Notes: a model not told the origin generated them from the sequence alone. DNA of 64,000 bases from Neorhizobium galegae bv. officinalis (GCA_000985875.1 CCRI01000007.1:62001-126000); one strand, 5' to 3'. Positions 16,693 through 25,459 are shown, numbered from the stretch's first letter. Translations and numbers: made by a program.

Positions 16693-18231
16693 ATGACTGG
16701 GAAACATGAATCAGACACGCCGTGCGACTGCTGCGGGGAACCGATTGAGCCGCGGTTCGGCCGCCGCTCCCTGCTGTTGGGTGCGAGCGGCATCGCCTGC
16801 ACGGGAGTGTTCGGACTTGCAGCGCCGGCTCTGATTGCACCAAGCCCGGCACGTGCGCAGCAATCCGCGCCGCGGGCCTTGCCGGACCGCCGGGAATATC
16901 TCATCAAGGGCGGCTCGCTGCTGACCGTAGATGAGAAGCTTGGGAATATCGAAGGCGCCGACATTCACGTCCGCAACGGCGAGATCGTGGCGATCGGAGC
17001 GAATCTCCAGGCTCCCGGCGCGGAGGTCATTGATGCATCGCGCATGATCGTCATGCCGGGAATGATCGATACGCATTTCCACATCTGGACCAGCATCATG
17101 CGCAACATGCTGGCGCCGGGTCTGGAATATTTCGGTGTCAAGCGCGCCTTCGTGCCGCAGATGACGCCGCAGGCTTTCTATGCGAGCGATATGCTGGTCA
17201 TGGCCGAAAGCCTGAACGCCGGCGTGACGACCCTGCATAACTATTGCCACCACGTCATGTCGCAGGAGACTGTGGAAGCCGAAATGCGGGCGCATAAGGA
17301 TTCCGGGATGCGGGCGCTGTTCACCTTCGGCCATCACGATCAGCTCGCGAAGGACAAGCTCATCGACCTCGAACTTGCGGGGCACATCCAGAAGCAATGG
17401 TTCGATGCGAACTCGCCATTCGAAAAGCTGGTTTCCTTCGGTCTGAATTCCCGCGGCCCGGCCACTCTGACCGAAAAGCTGTTCCGCACCGAAATGGACT
17501 GGGCATTCGAACGCGGTCTGCCGGTAGCCATGCATGCCGGCCAAGGCGGCTACAGCTACGGCGTCGTTCCCCTGAAGACATGGGGTTATCTCGGCCCCAA
17601 GACGATCATCGTGCATTTCGTCCATGCAAAGCCCGAAGACCGTGCTGCGATGGCCGAAACCGGCGCGCCGCTCAGCTACTCGGTGCATTCCGAGCTGCGG
17701 CTGGGAAACTCCGGTTACCAGGCGCAGCAGCTCGTGCATATGTTCAATGACGGCGTCAACGTTTCGCTGTCTTTCGACGCCAACGCGCTTGCGCCGATCG
17801 ACATGTTCGAATCCATGTCGTCGGCCTGGTACATGGGTATCCCGTTCAAAGGGCTGGACACGGAAAAGTCGAAGCCGATCAACTTCGCCGATGTCATCAA
17901 AATGGGGACGATAAATGGCGCGAAGGCGCTGGGCATTGCCGACAGGACCGGATCGCTTACGGTCGGCAAACGAGCCGACATCGTGCTCGTTCGCGCCGAC
18001 GACCTCAACATGCTGCCCTACGGCCGGCCGGAAGCCATGATCGGTCGCACCGCGCGCGCCGCCAACGTGGATACGGTGCTTGTTGATGGCCGGGTCATGA
18101 AACGAGGCGGAAAGCTGGTCGGCCTCGATGTGGAGCGCATCAAGGAGGAGGCCGTGCGTGAAGCCTACGACCTGCGCAAGCGCGCCGGGGGCGATATGGC
18201 CGCGCTGAGTGATTGGGCCAAGATTCACTAG
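16693..18231 (+). CDS. Tat-exported amidohydrolase (chlorohydrolase / deaminase family)
   Basis: 512 residues from the ATG at 16693, preceded by a strong ribosome site; the longer frame upstream lacks one. Residues 11-14 are CDCC, followed by a twin-arginine signal: R24-R25 in FGRRSLLLG, a hydrophobic stretch and PARAQ cleavage near 54. The enzyme domain has a short beta strand IKGGSLLTVD, the metal-binding HxH at 128-130 (DTHFH), further His in MHAGQGG and HFVHA, and Asp in SFDANAL, as in the TRZ/ATZ deaminase and chlorohydrolase group. It probably hydrolyses a heterocyclic or amide compound in the periplasm. Substrate unknown. A strong terminator follows. Confidence 0.85.
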   Translation: MTGKHESDTPCDCCGEPIEPRFGRRSLLLGASGIACTGVFGLAAPALIAPSPARAQQSAPRALPDRREYLIKGGSLLTVDEKLGNIEGADIHVRNGEIVAIGANLQAPGAEVIDASRMIVMPGMIDTHFHIWTSIMRNMLAPGLEYFGVKRAFVPQMTPQAFYASDMLVMAESLNAGVTTLHNYCHHVMSQETVEAEMRAHKDSGMRALFTFGHHDQLAKDKLIDLELAGHIQKQWFDANSPFEKLVSFGLNSRGPATLTEKLFRTEMDWAFERGLPVAMHAGQGGYSYGVVPLKTWGYLGPKTIIVHFVHAKPEDRAAMAETGAPLSYSVHSELRLGNSGYQAQQLVHMFNDGVNVSLSFDANALAPIDMFESMSSAWYMGIPFKGLDTEKSKPINFADVIKMGTINGAKALGIADRTGSLTVGKRADIVLVRADDLNMLPYGRPEAMIGRTARAANVDTVLVDGRVMKRGGKLVGLDVERIKEEAVREAYDLRKRAGGDMAALSDWAKIH

Positions 18232-18313
18232 CCCATTACCCCGCTTGCAACCCGCCTTGGTAGGGGGAAGATGGCGGCCGCACCCCGAGCGGCTTCATTG
18301 ACCCCTAAAAATC

Positions 18314-18349
18314 AACACGGCCATTCCAAGTTATAATGGCCGTGTTTTT
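18314..18349 (+). terminator. Rho-independent terminator
   Basis: AACACGGCCATT (18314-18325) pairs perfectly with AATGGCCGTGTT (18335-18346) around a 9-base loop, and T residues follow on the plus strand. It lies 83 bases after the amidohydrolase stop and may also serve the convergent esterase gene. Confidence 0.85.
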
Positions 18350-18440
18350 GCAAGAAGATCGAAATCTCCCGCCTTTGGCGAGTGCCTCGCCACGTAGGTG
18401 CTCATCATTTCTTTGCGGGGAGAGCTATCCGGCTTACGCT

Positions 18441-20093
18441 TTACTGGCAGGCTCTCTCTTTCTCGCCTGTAGAGCTGGTTTTCACTCTGCTTACCTGGGG
18501 ATATGGGCAATAGAGATAGCGAACACCGACCAATGCTTTCGCTTCGCCGTTCTTTTGGGTGATGCCTGCTGAGACGGCCTGAGGAGCAGTCCCTTTCTCA
18601 ACCCAATCCACGAGGGGGGAGAAAAAATCAAAGTCATCGTAGGATGGACCGCCGGCACCGTGAGGCATCCCTGGTATCCGGTAAAACTTGACAAAGGACT
18701 GCGCCGCGCCTTTGTTGTTGGCATCGAGTTTTTGATACCAATTGACCGTATCGAGCACCGAAAACACCGGGTCGGCGTTGCCGTGAAACACGATCATCTT
18801 GTGCCCGGCTTCGCGGAAGTCCTTTAAATCCGGATTGTCAGAGCGTGGCGGGATCATAAACTCGACTGCGGATTCGGTCATCACTCCGTCTTTGGCGAAG
18901 ATCTTAGACGACTCGGATTTGATGTCGAACTCGAGAAGGAACTTCTGAAGTTCTTCCGGCGTGCCGCCGACGGATGTAGGCGGTGTCGTGAAAATCTGTG
19001 CAAGGGAAGCCGCTCCCATTACTCCGATCGTGGGTCTACGACCCCAGGAATCAACCGCGCTTTCAAGTTTCCATCCACGCCAGTTAGCCGAGGCCATTCC
19101 CGGATCCCAGGCCCAGGCGCTGTAGAGCTGTTCGTCCTTGGGTCCACGTGGACCGGCGCGGCTCGCCAAAAGAGCGGTGACCTGGGCTTCGCTGAGGCAA
19201 TCATCGGTCCTGCCATTCGGGCATTGGAGGGCTTGGGGCTTAAATAATGTCTCGCAAGAGTCCGGGTCGCCTACGATCCCGTCCGTCAGCCCATCGGATG
19301 CATCGCATGCCGCAAGAATGCCTTTCGCAAGTGTGGCCATGTCCTCTCGCGATAACGCCTTGGAAATGTCGCTGTTAACCTTGGCCCAAGATTGGATGTC
19401 GAGGGCATGTTGGAGAGCGGCCCTTGGAAGATTGAAGCCAGGATAGCCTGCAAGGATACCATCGAAGTCGTTTGGCATACGGGTAGCAGCCATCAGGCCA
19501 TGTCGCCCCCCGTTGGAGCCTCCGACCCCATAGCTGAAAGCGATTTTCTTACCGTAGTAAGTTTCCACGAGATTGACGGCAATCGGGTTGAGCTTGGCGA
19601 CCGCTCCGTATCCATAATCTCTCCGCGCCTCGGGATCGAACCCGAACGCTGCTCCGGCGGCGAGCCCCCGGTCGGGATTGGCTTTGCCGTCATGCCCTGC
19701 ATCGCTCGAAACGACCGCATAACCTCGCGCAAGAGCGGTGTCCTGCTTGTTGCCTCCGAGTAATGGTCCGACAGCCGGAACGACAGTTCCGTCGTTCCCT
19801 CCGTTGAACTGGTGGACGTACCGCCCGTTCCATTGATCGGGAAGACGCAACTCGAAGCGTATCCCGTAGGACACCCCGTCTGTTCCCTTGCGCGCGCCGA
19901 CGATGCCGCGAACCAGGCAGTGCCCAACCGGGATGTCGTTGGTGGGACTTGTTTTTGCGCTCTCGCTTATGGTGATACCGACAGAATCAGTTTTTGCCTG
20001 CAAGTTCTCGCATTCGACACCCGCGTCGGCAGGTGAGTGCCAAGCGAGCTGGGTAAGGCCCGCCAGGGCGATTAGATAGATAGTCTTTCTCAT
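18441..20093 (-). CDS. Tannase / feruloyl esterase family protein, secreted
   Basis: 550 residues. A Sec signal peptide covers about residues 1-24 (ending PADAG). The catalytic serine is in GVGGSNGGRHG, the Asp in HGNADPVFS and the His in GMPHGAGG. Several Cys pairs (for example SCETLF, LQCPNG, DDCLSE) suggest disulfides in the lid. The family hydrolyses gallate or hydroxycinnamate esters of plant polyphenols and cell walls. Fungal and many bacterial members have Cys next to the catalytic Ser and His (CS-D-HC); here both positions are glycine. Acts outside the cytoplasm, fitting a plant-associated lifestyle. Confidence 0.85.
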   Translation of the reverse strand: MRKTIYLIALAGLTQLAWHSPADAGVECENLQAKTDSVGITISESAKTSPTNDIPVGHCLVRGIVGARKGTDGVSYGIRFELRLPDQWNGRYVHQFNGGNDGTVVPAVGPLLGGNKQDTALARGYAVVSSDAGHDGKANPDRGLAAGAAFGFDPEARRDYGYGAVAKLNPIAVNLVETYYGKKIAFSYGVGGSNGGRHGLMAATRMPNDFDGILAGYPGFNLPRAALQHALDIQSWAKVNSDISKALSREDMATLAKGILAACDASDGLTDGIVGDPDSCETLFKPQALQCPNGRTDDCLSEAQVTALLASRAGPRGPKDEQLYSAWAWDPGMASANWRGWKLESAVDSWGRRPTIGVMGAASLAQIFTTPPTSVGGTPEELQKFLLEFDIKSESSKIFAKDGVMTESAVEFMIPPRSDNPDLKDFREAGHKMIVFHGNADPVFSVLDTVNWYQKLDANNKGAAQSFVKFYRIPGMPHGAGGPSYDDFDFFSPLVDWVEKGTAPQAVSAGITQKNGEAKALVGVRYLYCPYPQVSRVKTSSTGEKERACQ

Positions 20094-20181
20094 GCCCTTC
20101 CTCCTGTAGTTCTTCCAATGGTCTGCCTCTGACGTGATCCTTCATGAAGTATGGCTTTTGAACCTCGGAAAGGACATTGAA

Positions 20182-20308
20182 ATGGCAGTGAAACGACACG
20201 CGGCAGAATAGATCGTCGCGAAGCTTCGTCAGGTTGACGTGCTGAAGGCACAGGCCAATCGATGGCAGAAGCGATCCTGTCGGTAGGCGTGAAGTTGCGG
20301 ATTCAACT
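20182..20308 (+). pseudogene. IS3-family OrfA remnant
   Basis: Starting at the ATG at 20182 the frame reads MAVKRHAAE, a stop, then IVAKLRQVDVL. A frameshift follows and the next frame gives SMAEAILSVGV. This is the N-terminal helix-turn-helix region of an IS3-group OrfA (intact versions, as I recall, read MAVKRHTAEEIVAKLRQVDVL). It has a stop, a frameshift and no downstream OrfB, so it is dead. It sits in the upstream region of the tannase-family gene. Confidence 0.65.
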
Positions 20309-20573
20309 GCATTTACACGGTGACGCCCGCTTTGCACGAAGCGGCAGGGGCAGCGTTTGCCGGTTTGCCAGGATTGGACGATCCGCGGTGCGTATTATCG
20401 GAAGCGGGTGAATTATCCACGATCGTACAGAAAAGTTACCAAAAGGCTTTCGCCTGCTTAGGCGTCAATTGGAGCCGCCATACCAGGCTCGATCGTGGGT
20501 CATTGCAAGCAGTGCCTCGCGTGGGTCAGGATGAAACGTGGAGGGGGTGAATTTAACCCGCGCGCGCTTCCTG
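20309..20573. other. Intergenic stretch between IS remnant and BCCT gene
   Basis: No convincing gene. A 76-codon plus frame (20320-20550) has no recognisable motif. Probably further decayed insertion sequence. Confidence 0.3.
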
Positions 20574-20610
20574 CCAATCGCACCTGAAACTCAGTTTAGG
20601 GTGCGATTGG
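20574..20610 (-). terminator. Near-perfect palindromic hairpin after the BCCT gene
   Basis: CCAATCGCACC (20574-20584) pairs with GGTGCGATTGG (20600-20610), and the loop holds a second AAACT/AGTTT pairing. It starts 28 bases past the BCCT stop. There is no T-run on either strand, so it may terminate, stabilise the mRNA 3' end, or be a protein-binding site. Confidence 0.45.
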
Positions 20611-20638
20611 TTGGTTGCTTGGGTGGCAAAGCGGTGAC

Positions 20639-22210
20639 CTACTCAGCCGCGAGTGCTTCGCCTAAAGGCGGGCCTGCGGGCAGGGGTGGGGCCAGTTTGC
20701 TGCGCCCTTCGAGGTCGTCCAACAGCGCGATCCATAGGGAGATGCACAACCCGATCATAACGACGAGGAAGGGTGCTGCCGCGATGATCGACGCGGTCTG
20801 CAGGCCCTGCAAACCTCCCATCACCAGCAAGACGCAGGCCGACGCGCCTGCAAGGACGCCCCAAAGGACGACGACGCCGCGTGCAGGCTCAAGTGTGCCA
20901 TGAGACGACAGCATGCCCATCACAATCGAGGCGGCATCCGCTCCCGAGATGAAGAAGATCGCAACAAGGAATATCGCGAGGAACGAAGTGACCGCGGTTC
21001 CCGGATATTGTTCGAGTAGCGCAAACAGTGAGATTGCGGCACCCTGATTGTTGACCGCCTCGACAAGGCCACCAACCCCCATCAGTTCCGAATGCAGTGC
21101 CGTACCACCCATGATGGTGAACCAGAGGAAGGTTACGCCACTCGGAATGAGCAGGACGCCAATGACAAATTCGCGGATGGTGCGCCCTTTTGAGATGCGG
21201 GCGATAAAGACGCCGACGAAAGGCGCCCAAGACACCCACCAGGCCCAGTAGAAGATCGTCCAACTCCCCAGCCACTTGCCGTCGCTGAAGGCGGCGGTGC
21301 GGAACGACATTGTGACGAGATCGGCCAGGTAGTCGCCGAGCGCTTCGGTGAAGGTGTTGAGGATGAAGATGGTCGGTCCAACGATAGCCAAAAACAGCAG
21401 CAGCGCGGCGGCGACCACCATGTTCATGTTGCTCAGGAACTGCACGCCCCTGCCCACCCCGGACACGGCCGACAGGATAAAAAGCATCGACAGCACCGCG
21501 ATGATCGCAAGGGCAATGCCTGTTCCTTCACCAGGTCCCCAGAGAAAATTCAGACCGCTGTTGATCTGCTGTGCACCAAGTCCAAGCGACGTCGCCGTGC
21601 CGAACAATGTGGCGATGACGGCGAGAATATCAATCGTTTTGCCGATCGGTCCATTGACCGCCTTGCCGAGCAGGGGGGTAAACGCGCTTGAGATCAGGAT
21701 GGGTAAGCCCTTGCGGTAGGTAAAGTATGCGATTGCCAGGCCGACAATCGCATAGATGGCCCAAGGGTGCAGGGCCCAATGAAAATAGGAATATTTCATC
21801 GCAAGCAGTGCAGCTTCCTTGGATTGCGCGACCGCCAGCCCGTGAGGCGGTGCGCCAAAATGGAAAACTGGCTCGGCAACGCCCCAGAACATCAGCCCGA
21901 TGCCCATCCCGACGCTGAACATCATGCATACCCACGAAACCGTCCGGAATTCCGGAAGCTCGTCATCAGCCCCAAGCCTGATCTTGCCGAAACGGCTGCT
22001 CGCCAGGAAGCCAGAAAAGACCAGGAACAACGCCGTCGAGACAACGAAGCCCCATCCGAAGCCGTTGATGATCGCCGAAAGCGTGGCCTGAGTGACCGAG
22101 GCGAGGCTATCCGGGGCCAATGCTCCCCATGAGATGAACCCGGCTGTTATAGCTAGGGCCGGCCAGAATACCGCCGGATCTACGCTTCGCAGTCTGTCTG
22201 TAGTCGACAT
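20639..22210 (-). CDS. BCCT-family transporter (betaine/choline/carnitine)
   Basis: 523 residues with about twelve membrane helices. The early motif GMGIGLMFWGVAEP and the family signature around GSWTIFYWAWW, followed by SWAPFVGVFIARISKGRT, are plain. BCCT proteins import quaternary ammonium compounds, driven by Na+ or H+, or exchange them. The C-terminal cytoplasmic tail is short (about 25 residues), unlike osmoregulated BetT or BetP with long tails, so nutrient uptake is more likely than osmosensing. No betaine-catabolic gene is adjacent. Confidence 0.92.
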   Translation of the reverse strand: MSTTDRLRSVDPAVFWPALAITAGFISWGALAPDSLASVTQATLSAIINGFGWGFVVSTALFLVFSGFLASSRFGKIRLGADDELPEFRTVSWVCMMFSVGMGIGLMFWGVAEPVFHFGAPPHGLAVAQSKEAALLAMKYSYFHWALHPWAIYAIVGLAIAYFTYRKGLPILISSAFTPLLGKAVNGPIGKTIDILAVIATLFGTATSLGLGAQQINSGLNFLWGPGEGTGIALAIIAVLSMLFILSAVSGVGRGVQFLSNMNMVVAAALLLFLAIVGPTIFILNTFTEALGDYLADLVTMSFRTAAFSDGKWLGSWTIFYWAWWVSWAPFVGVFIARISKGRTIREFVIGVLLIPSGVTFLWFTIMGGTALHSELMGVGGLVEAVNNQGAAISLFALLEQYPGTAVTSFLAIFLVAIFFISGADAASIVMGMLSSHGTLEPARGVVVLWGVLAGASACVLLVMGGLQGLQTASIIAAAPFLVVMIGLCISLWIALLDDLEGRSKLAPPLPAGPPLGEALAAE

Positions 22211-22501
22211 GCTTTATCCCTCCAGATTTATGTAGTGACGTTCCCTTGAATTTCCGGATACCGCGACGGGCCGACTTCTCGAGAGAGGCCAGGTCGTGGG
22301 CTGATAATGCTGTTGAGGTAGCGACGCCGGACGCGCCTTTGTGCTGATGCGGATCTACGGCCGCTTTCCTTGGGTGATTAACAGATCACTCGCTTGCACC
22401 CGTGTCAGTTACGACCATGAGCTTGTCCAAAACCGAATTCTTGTAGGCGAATTTCGTGGCTACTTGCGGAAGAAGCCGGCATTCGAAACAACGCGGCTAA
22501 T
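22211..22501. other. Upstream region of the BCCT gene
   Basis: No gene recognised. It contains the promoter region for the minus-strand BCCT gene and merges into decayed sequence. Confidence 0.3.
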
Positions 22502-22711
22502 GATGGACAAGACCGACCGGAAGATTGCGGCTCGATCTGGCCAGCACCAGATAGCTGGCAAGCAGTCATCTCTCATGAGATTCCGTCTTTGGATCGCGAC
22601 GGAAGAGTTATTGGTATCGGCAAAGAGCACGATTTTCGGACCGAAACGCAGCCGTCCGATATCCGCCAGCGCGTCCGGAGCCTCGGCATCTTTGGGTTGT
22701 CAGAAGAGTAA
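22502..22711 (+). pseudogene. Orphan coding fragment, unrecognised
   Basis: A plus-strand frame with protein-like composition reads WPAPDSWQAVISHEIPSLD and continues DGRVIGIGKEHDF to a TAA at 22709-22711. No start codon or ribosome site was found. It looks like the C-terminal end of a gene whose front was lost. I do not recognise the family. Confidence 0.3.
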
Positions 22712-22749
22712 CAACAGCGATGTTGCCATCAGGTCGCAAAAACCTGGTC

Positions 22750-22887
22750 TTTCCATTGCTTGATTTGATTGGCGCGTATTTCGAACTGCTGGGATAATTC
22801 CACCAGCGTCTGCTCGCCCCTGATCGCCGCAAGCGCCACCTTTGCCTTAAAGGCCGGGGTATGGTTCCGGCGCGGTCGTCTCGTCAT
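22750..22887 (-). pseudogene. IS3-family OrfA N-terminal fragment
   Basis: From the ATG at 22885-22887 the minus strand reads MTRRPRRNHTPAFKAKVALA, then a segment with LVELSQQFEIR and QIKQWKDQ. This is the helix-turn-helix start of an IS3-group OrfA. After about 46 residues the similarity stops and unrelated sequence begins. OrfB is absent. The fragment lies at the edge of the cassette at 23.0-26.5 kb. Confidence 0.7.
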
Positions 22888-23007
22888 GGTCTCTCCTATT
22901 CCCGGCATTTAAGCCGAAGTCAGGCAGAAATTCCACTTATCCAGCCCGGTCCACCGTGCGGTACGGCGTGCCGCTGTCGATATACGATAGCCCGACCATC
23001 CGGCCGG

Positions 23008-23322
23008 TCATAAGGAGTGCGGCGCAACCGTGAACATGTGCATGACGGGCGGTGTGGCGAGGAACGGCGCGGTCAGCGGTCGATTGGCCGCCATGTGCGA
23101 CGATGTCCGGTGCGCGGCGAGCGCGGCCTCGTCCTCGTAGATTTCGATCAGCGTGTAGCTGTCGGCCAGGGTGCGCGACTTGAACAGTTCGTACAGGCGG
23201 TTACCTGGTTCCTTGGCACGCACTGCGGCGGCCTGGACCGCGAAGGCGCGTTCGAATGCGTCGGTGTTACCCGGCGCGACCGAGAGTTCGACCATCATCC
23301 CGATCATCGTATTGCCTCGCAT
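23008..23322 (-). CDS. Antibiotic-biosynthesis-monooxygenase-domain protein (YgiN-like)
   Basis: 104 residues; an alternative start at the second Met (23307) is possible. It is a small ferredoxin-like ABM-domain protein: MVELSVAPGNTDAFERAFA at the start, then SYTLIEIYEDEAALAAH and a His-rich turn. Members act as small cofactor-free oxygenases on quinones, or as heme or metabolite-degrading subunits; many are unassigned. It is the last gene of a four-gene minus-strand run with hydrolase, GST and SDR. Confidence 0.78.
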   Translation of the reverse strand: MRGNTMIGMMVELSVAPGNTDAFERAFAVQAAAVRAKEPGNRLYELFKSRTLADSYTLIEIYEDEAALAAHRTSSHMAANRPLTAPFLATPPVMHMFTVAPHSL

Positions 23323-23374
23323 CTAACGGCCGACGGAAGCCCGGCCCGACAACCGGGCCGGGTCCAGCGGCGGA

Positions 23375-23983
23375 TTATGCCTTCGCCACGAACTCCTGCG
23401 TGGTGATCGCGTTGGCGTAGAAGGGTGCGATCTCGGCCACGAAGTCGTCCTGTTGCTTGCGGGTATAGCCGGCTGACGCGTCGTAGATGACATTGGTGTG
23501 GTAGCCGAGGTCATGGGCATTGCGCATCGAAGACTCGACGCACTGGCGCAGCGAGAAGCCGGCGAGGTAGATGTCGAAGATGCCATTGTTGCGCAGGTAG
23601 CCGTCGAGCGTGGTTCCGACGAAGACGCTGCTGCCGCCGGCGCGCTCGCGAACGACATGCTCGCCTTCCGCCGGCTCGAAGCCGGGGAAGAAATCGGCCT
23701 GCTCGCCCAGGAACGCGCCATGGTCGCGCGTCATCTTGCGCAGGCCGTACTTGGCCTCGCCCAGCACCTTGAAGGTCGGCTCGAACTTCAGCGCTGCGTG
23801 GATCACGTGCAGGCCGCGACGGCGGGCCTCTTCAAGGATGATCTTCGAATTGGCGATCGCGGTGTCGACCTGCTCCCGGTCCTGAAACACCGGATAAATG
23901 CCGCCGGTCGGGGAGAGCCAGTCGTTGACATATTCGATCAGGATCAGCGCGCTATTGGATGGGTCGGTCATGATATCACTCAT
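23375..23983 (-). CDS. Isochorismatase-like cysteine hydrolase
   Basis: 202 residues. Asp21 in IEYVNDW and Cys148 in SLRQCVESS match the acid and nucleophile of the isochorismatase/amidase superfamily. The lysine of the usual Asp-Lys-Cys triad is not evident: the corresponding stretch reads VVRERAGGSSVF, with Arg112 or Arg114 as possible substitutes. Family members hydrolyse amides or vinyl ethers. Start at 23983 chosen; MTDPSN (four codons on) is an alternative. Thirteen bases from the GST gene. Confidence 0.78.
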   Translation of the reverse strand: MSDIMTDPSNSALILIEYVNDWLSPTGGIYPVFQDREQVDTAIANSKIILEEARRRGLHVIHAALKFEPTFKVLGEAKYGLRKMTRDHGAFLGEQADFFPGFEPAEGEHVVRERAGGSSVFVGTTLDGYLRNNGIFDIYLAGFSLRQCVESSMRNAHDLGYHTNVIYDASAGYTRKQQDDFVAEIAPFYANAITTQEFVAKA

Positions 23984-23996
23984 TGGATTCTGGTTG

Positions 23997-24671
23997 TTAA
24001 GCCGCGATCATCGCGCCTTGCTGGCGTAGGTGGTCGCGAAACAGGTCGGGATAGGTGTCGATCACGGCGTTCTTGACGCTGGATCGCGCGGCAAGTGCCG
24101 CGCGCCACGCCGTCACACGTGGCAGGCCAGCAAAGATCGGGTCCGCCACTTGCCGATCGATGATCCCGAAATAGCGGAACAGCGGTGCGTAGACCGCATC
24201 GACCAGACCAAAGTCCGCCCCTGCGAAATATGGGCCGTCGCCCAGTTCCGCTTCGACCTTGCTCAGCCGATCACGGAAGGCGGCCCGCTTGGCGTCGGCG
24301 GTCGCCATGTCCTTGGCGTGGAGGAACTGCCAGCCCTCCGTAAAGGTCTGGGTGGCGAATTCAATCCAGGCGCGATGCCGGGCACGCAGCAATGCATCGT
24401 CGGGATACATCGCCGCGCCACCCTGCGTCTCGTTCAGATATTCGCAGATGACCACGCTTTCGAAGAGGATCGCATCCTCACCGTTCGGCTGGCGTACCTT
24501 CAGCACCGGCACCTTGCCGGTCGGCGACAGGGCCAGAAACCAGTCAGGCTTGGCCGATAGATCGACGTTGATCCGGTCGAACGCCACCCCCTTTTCGAGG
24601 AGGACGATCGCGGCACGCTGGACGAACGGGCACAGCGGGTGGCTGACGAGAGTGAGGTTTTGCTCGGTCAT
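23997..24671 (-). CDS. Glutathione S-transferase family protein
   Basis: 224 residues. The N-terminal thioredoxin-like half has HPLCPFVQRA, with a Cys where omega/zeta-like and DHAR-type GSTs have their active residue. TGKVPVL contains the cis-Pro, and FESVVICEYL binds the glutathione gamma-glutamyl group. The C-terminal half is helical. Cys-type GSTs usually reduce mixed disulfides, dehydroascorbate or quinones rather than conjugate. In this cassette it fits detoxification of a quinone or electrophile. Confidence 0.85.
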   Translation of the reverse strand: MTEQNLTLVSHPLCPFVQRAAIVLLEKGVAFDRINVDLSAKPDWFLALSPTGKVPVLKVRQPNGEDAILFESVVICEYLNETQGGAAMYPDDALLRARHRAWIEFATQTFTEGWQFLHAKDMATADAKRAAFRDRLSKVEAELGDGPYFAGADFGLVDAVYAPLFRYFGIIDRQVADPIFAGLPRVTAWRAALAARSSVKNAVIDTYPDLFRDHLRQQGAMIAA

Positions 24672-24700
24672 GACGGTATCTCGATGCGCTGGAATGGGGA

Positions 24701-25459
24701 TCAGAGCGACTGGCCGCCCGACACGTCGAACGTCGTGCCGTTGGCCCAGCCGAAATCGTCGGACAGGATTGCTGCGACCGCGCCGCCGATATCGTCGGGC
24801 TCGCCGACTCGGCCAAGCGCGATCTTGCTCGCGACGAAGGCATGAGCCTGTTCGTTATCGCGGACCCTACCACCGCCGAAATCGGTGGCGATGGCACCGG
24901 GCGCGATGGCGTTGACGCGAATCTGCCGCGCGCCGAGTTCGAGCGCCATGAACCGGGTCAGCGTCTCGAGCCCTGCCTTGGCTGCCGCATAAAGACCGAA
25001 GGTGGCCATCGACGTGCGCGTGAAGCCCGTAGAGACATTAAGGATGCGTCCGCCATCAGCGATGATCGGTAGCAATGCCTGCGTCAGGAACACCGGTCCG
25101 CGCAGGTGCATGTCGATCATCATATCGAACTGTTCCTCGCTTGCGTCAGCGACCTGCACGTGGACGACGGCACCGGCGTTGTTGACCAGGTAGTCGAACC
25201 GGTCGCTGCCAAAGCGGCTCCGGAGCGTCTCGGCGAAGGATGCGACGAAGGCCGCGAAGCTTGCTACCTTGGTGACGTCGAGCTCGAGCATCGCCGCCTT
25301 TCCGCCCATGGCTTCGATCTCTTCAACCAGTGTGTCGGCTTCCCCGGCGCCCTGGCGATAGGTGCCGACGATGCCGACGCCGCGACGGGCGAGGTGCAGC
25401 GCCATGCTGCGACCGAGGCCGCGGCTGGCGCCGGTAATGAGTGCGATCTTCTGAGACAT
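24701..25459 (-). CDS. Short-chain dehydrogenase/reductase (SDR)
   Basis: 252 residues from the ATG at 25457-25459; the frame is open upstream to 25642 but overlaps the divergent promoter region, and SDRs start a few residues before the fold. TGASRGLG is the cofactor-binding motif, NNAG follows, catalytic Ser is in NVSTG and Tyr/Lys in YAAAK. The likely substrate is a carbonyl or hydroxyl compound with NADP(H) or NAD(H). First gene of the four-gene run and divergent from the AraC regulator. Confidence 0.9.
   Translation of the reverse strand: MSQKIALITGASRGLGRSMALHLARRGVGIVGTYRQGAGEADTLVEEIEAMGGKAAMLELDVTKVASFAAFVASFAETLRSRFGSDRFDYLVNNAGAVVHVQVADASEEQFDMMIDMHLRGPVFLTQALLPIIADGGRILNVSTGFTRTSMATFGLYAAAKAGLETLTRFMALELGARQIRVNAIAPGAIATDFGGGRVRDNEQAHAFVASKIALGRVGEPDDIGGAVAAILSDDFGWANGTTFDVSGGQSL

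Noticed and set aside
16711..18228. 505-codon minus-strand open frame opposite the amidohydrolase
   Set aside because: High GC keeps the antisense frame open; the sense strand carries Tat signal and metal motifs.
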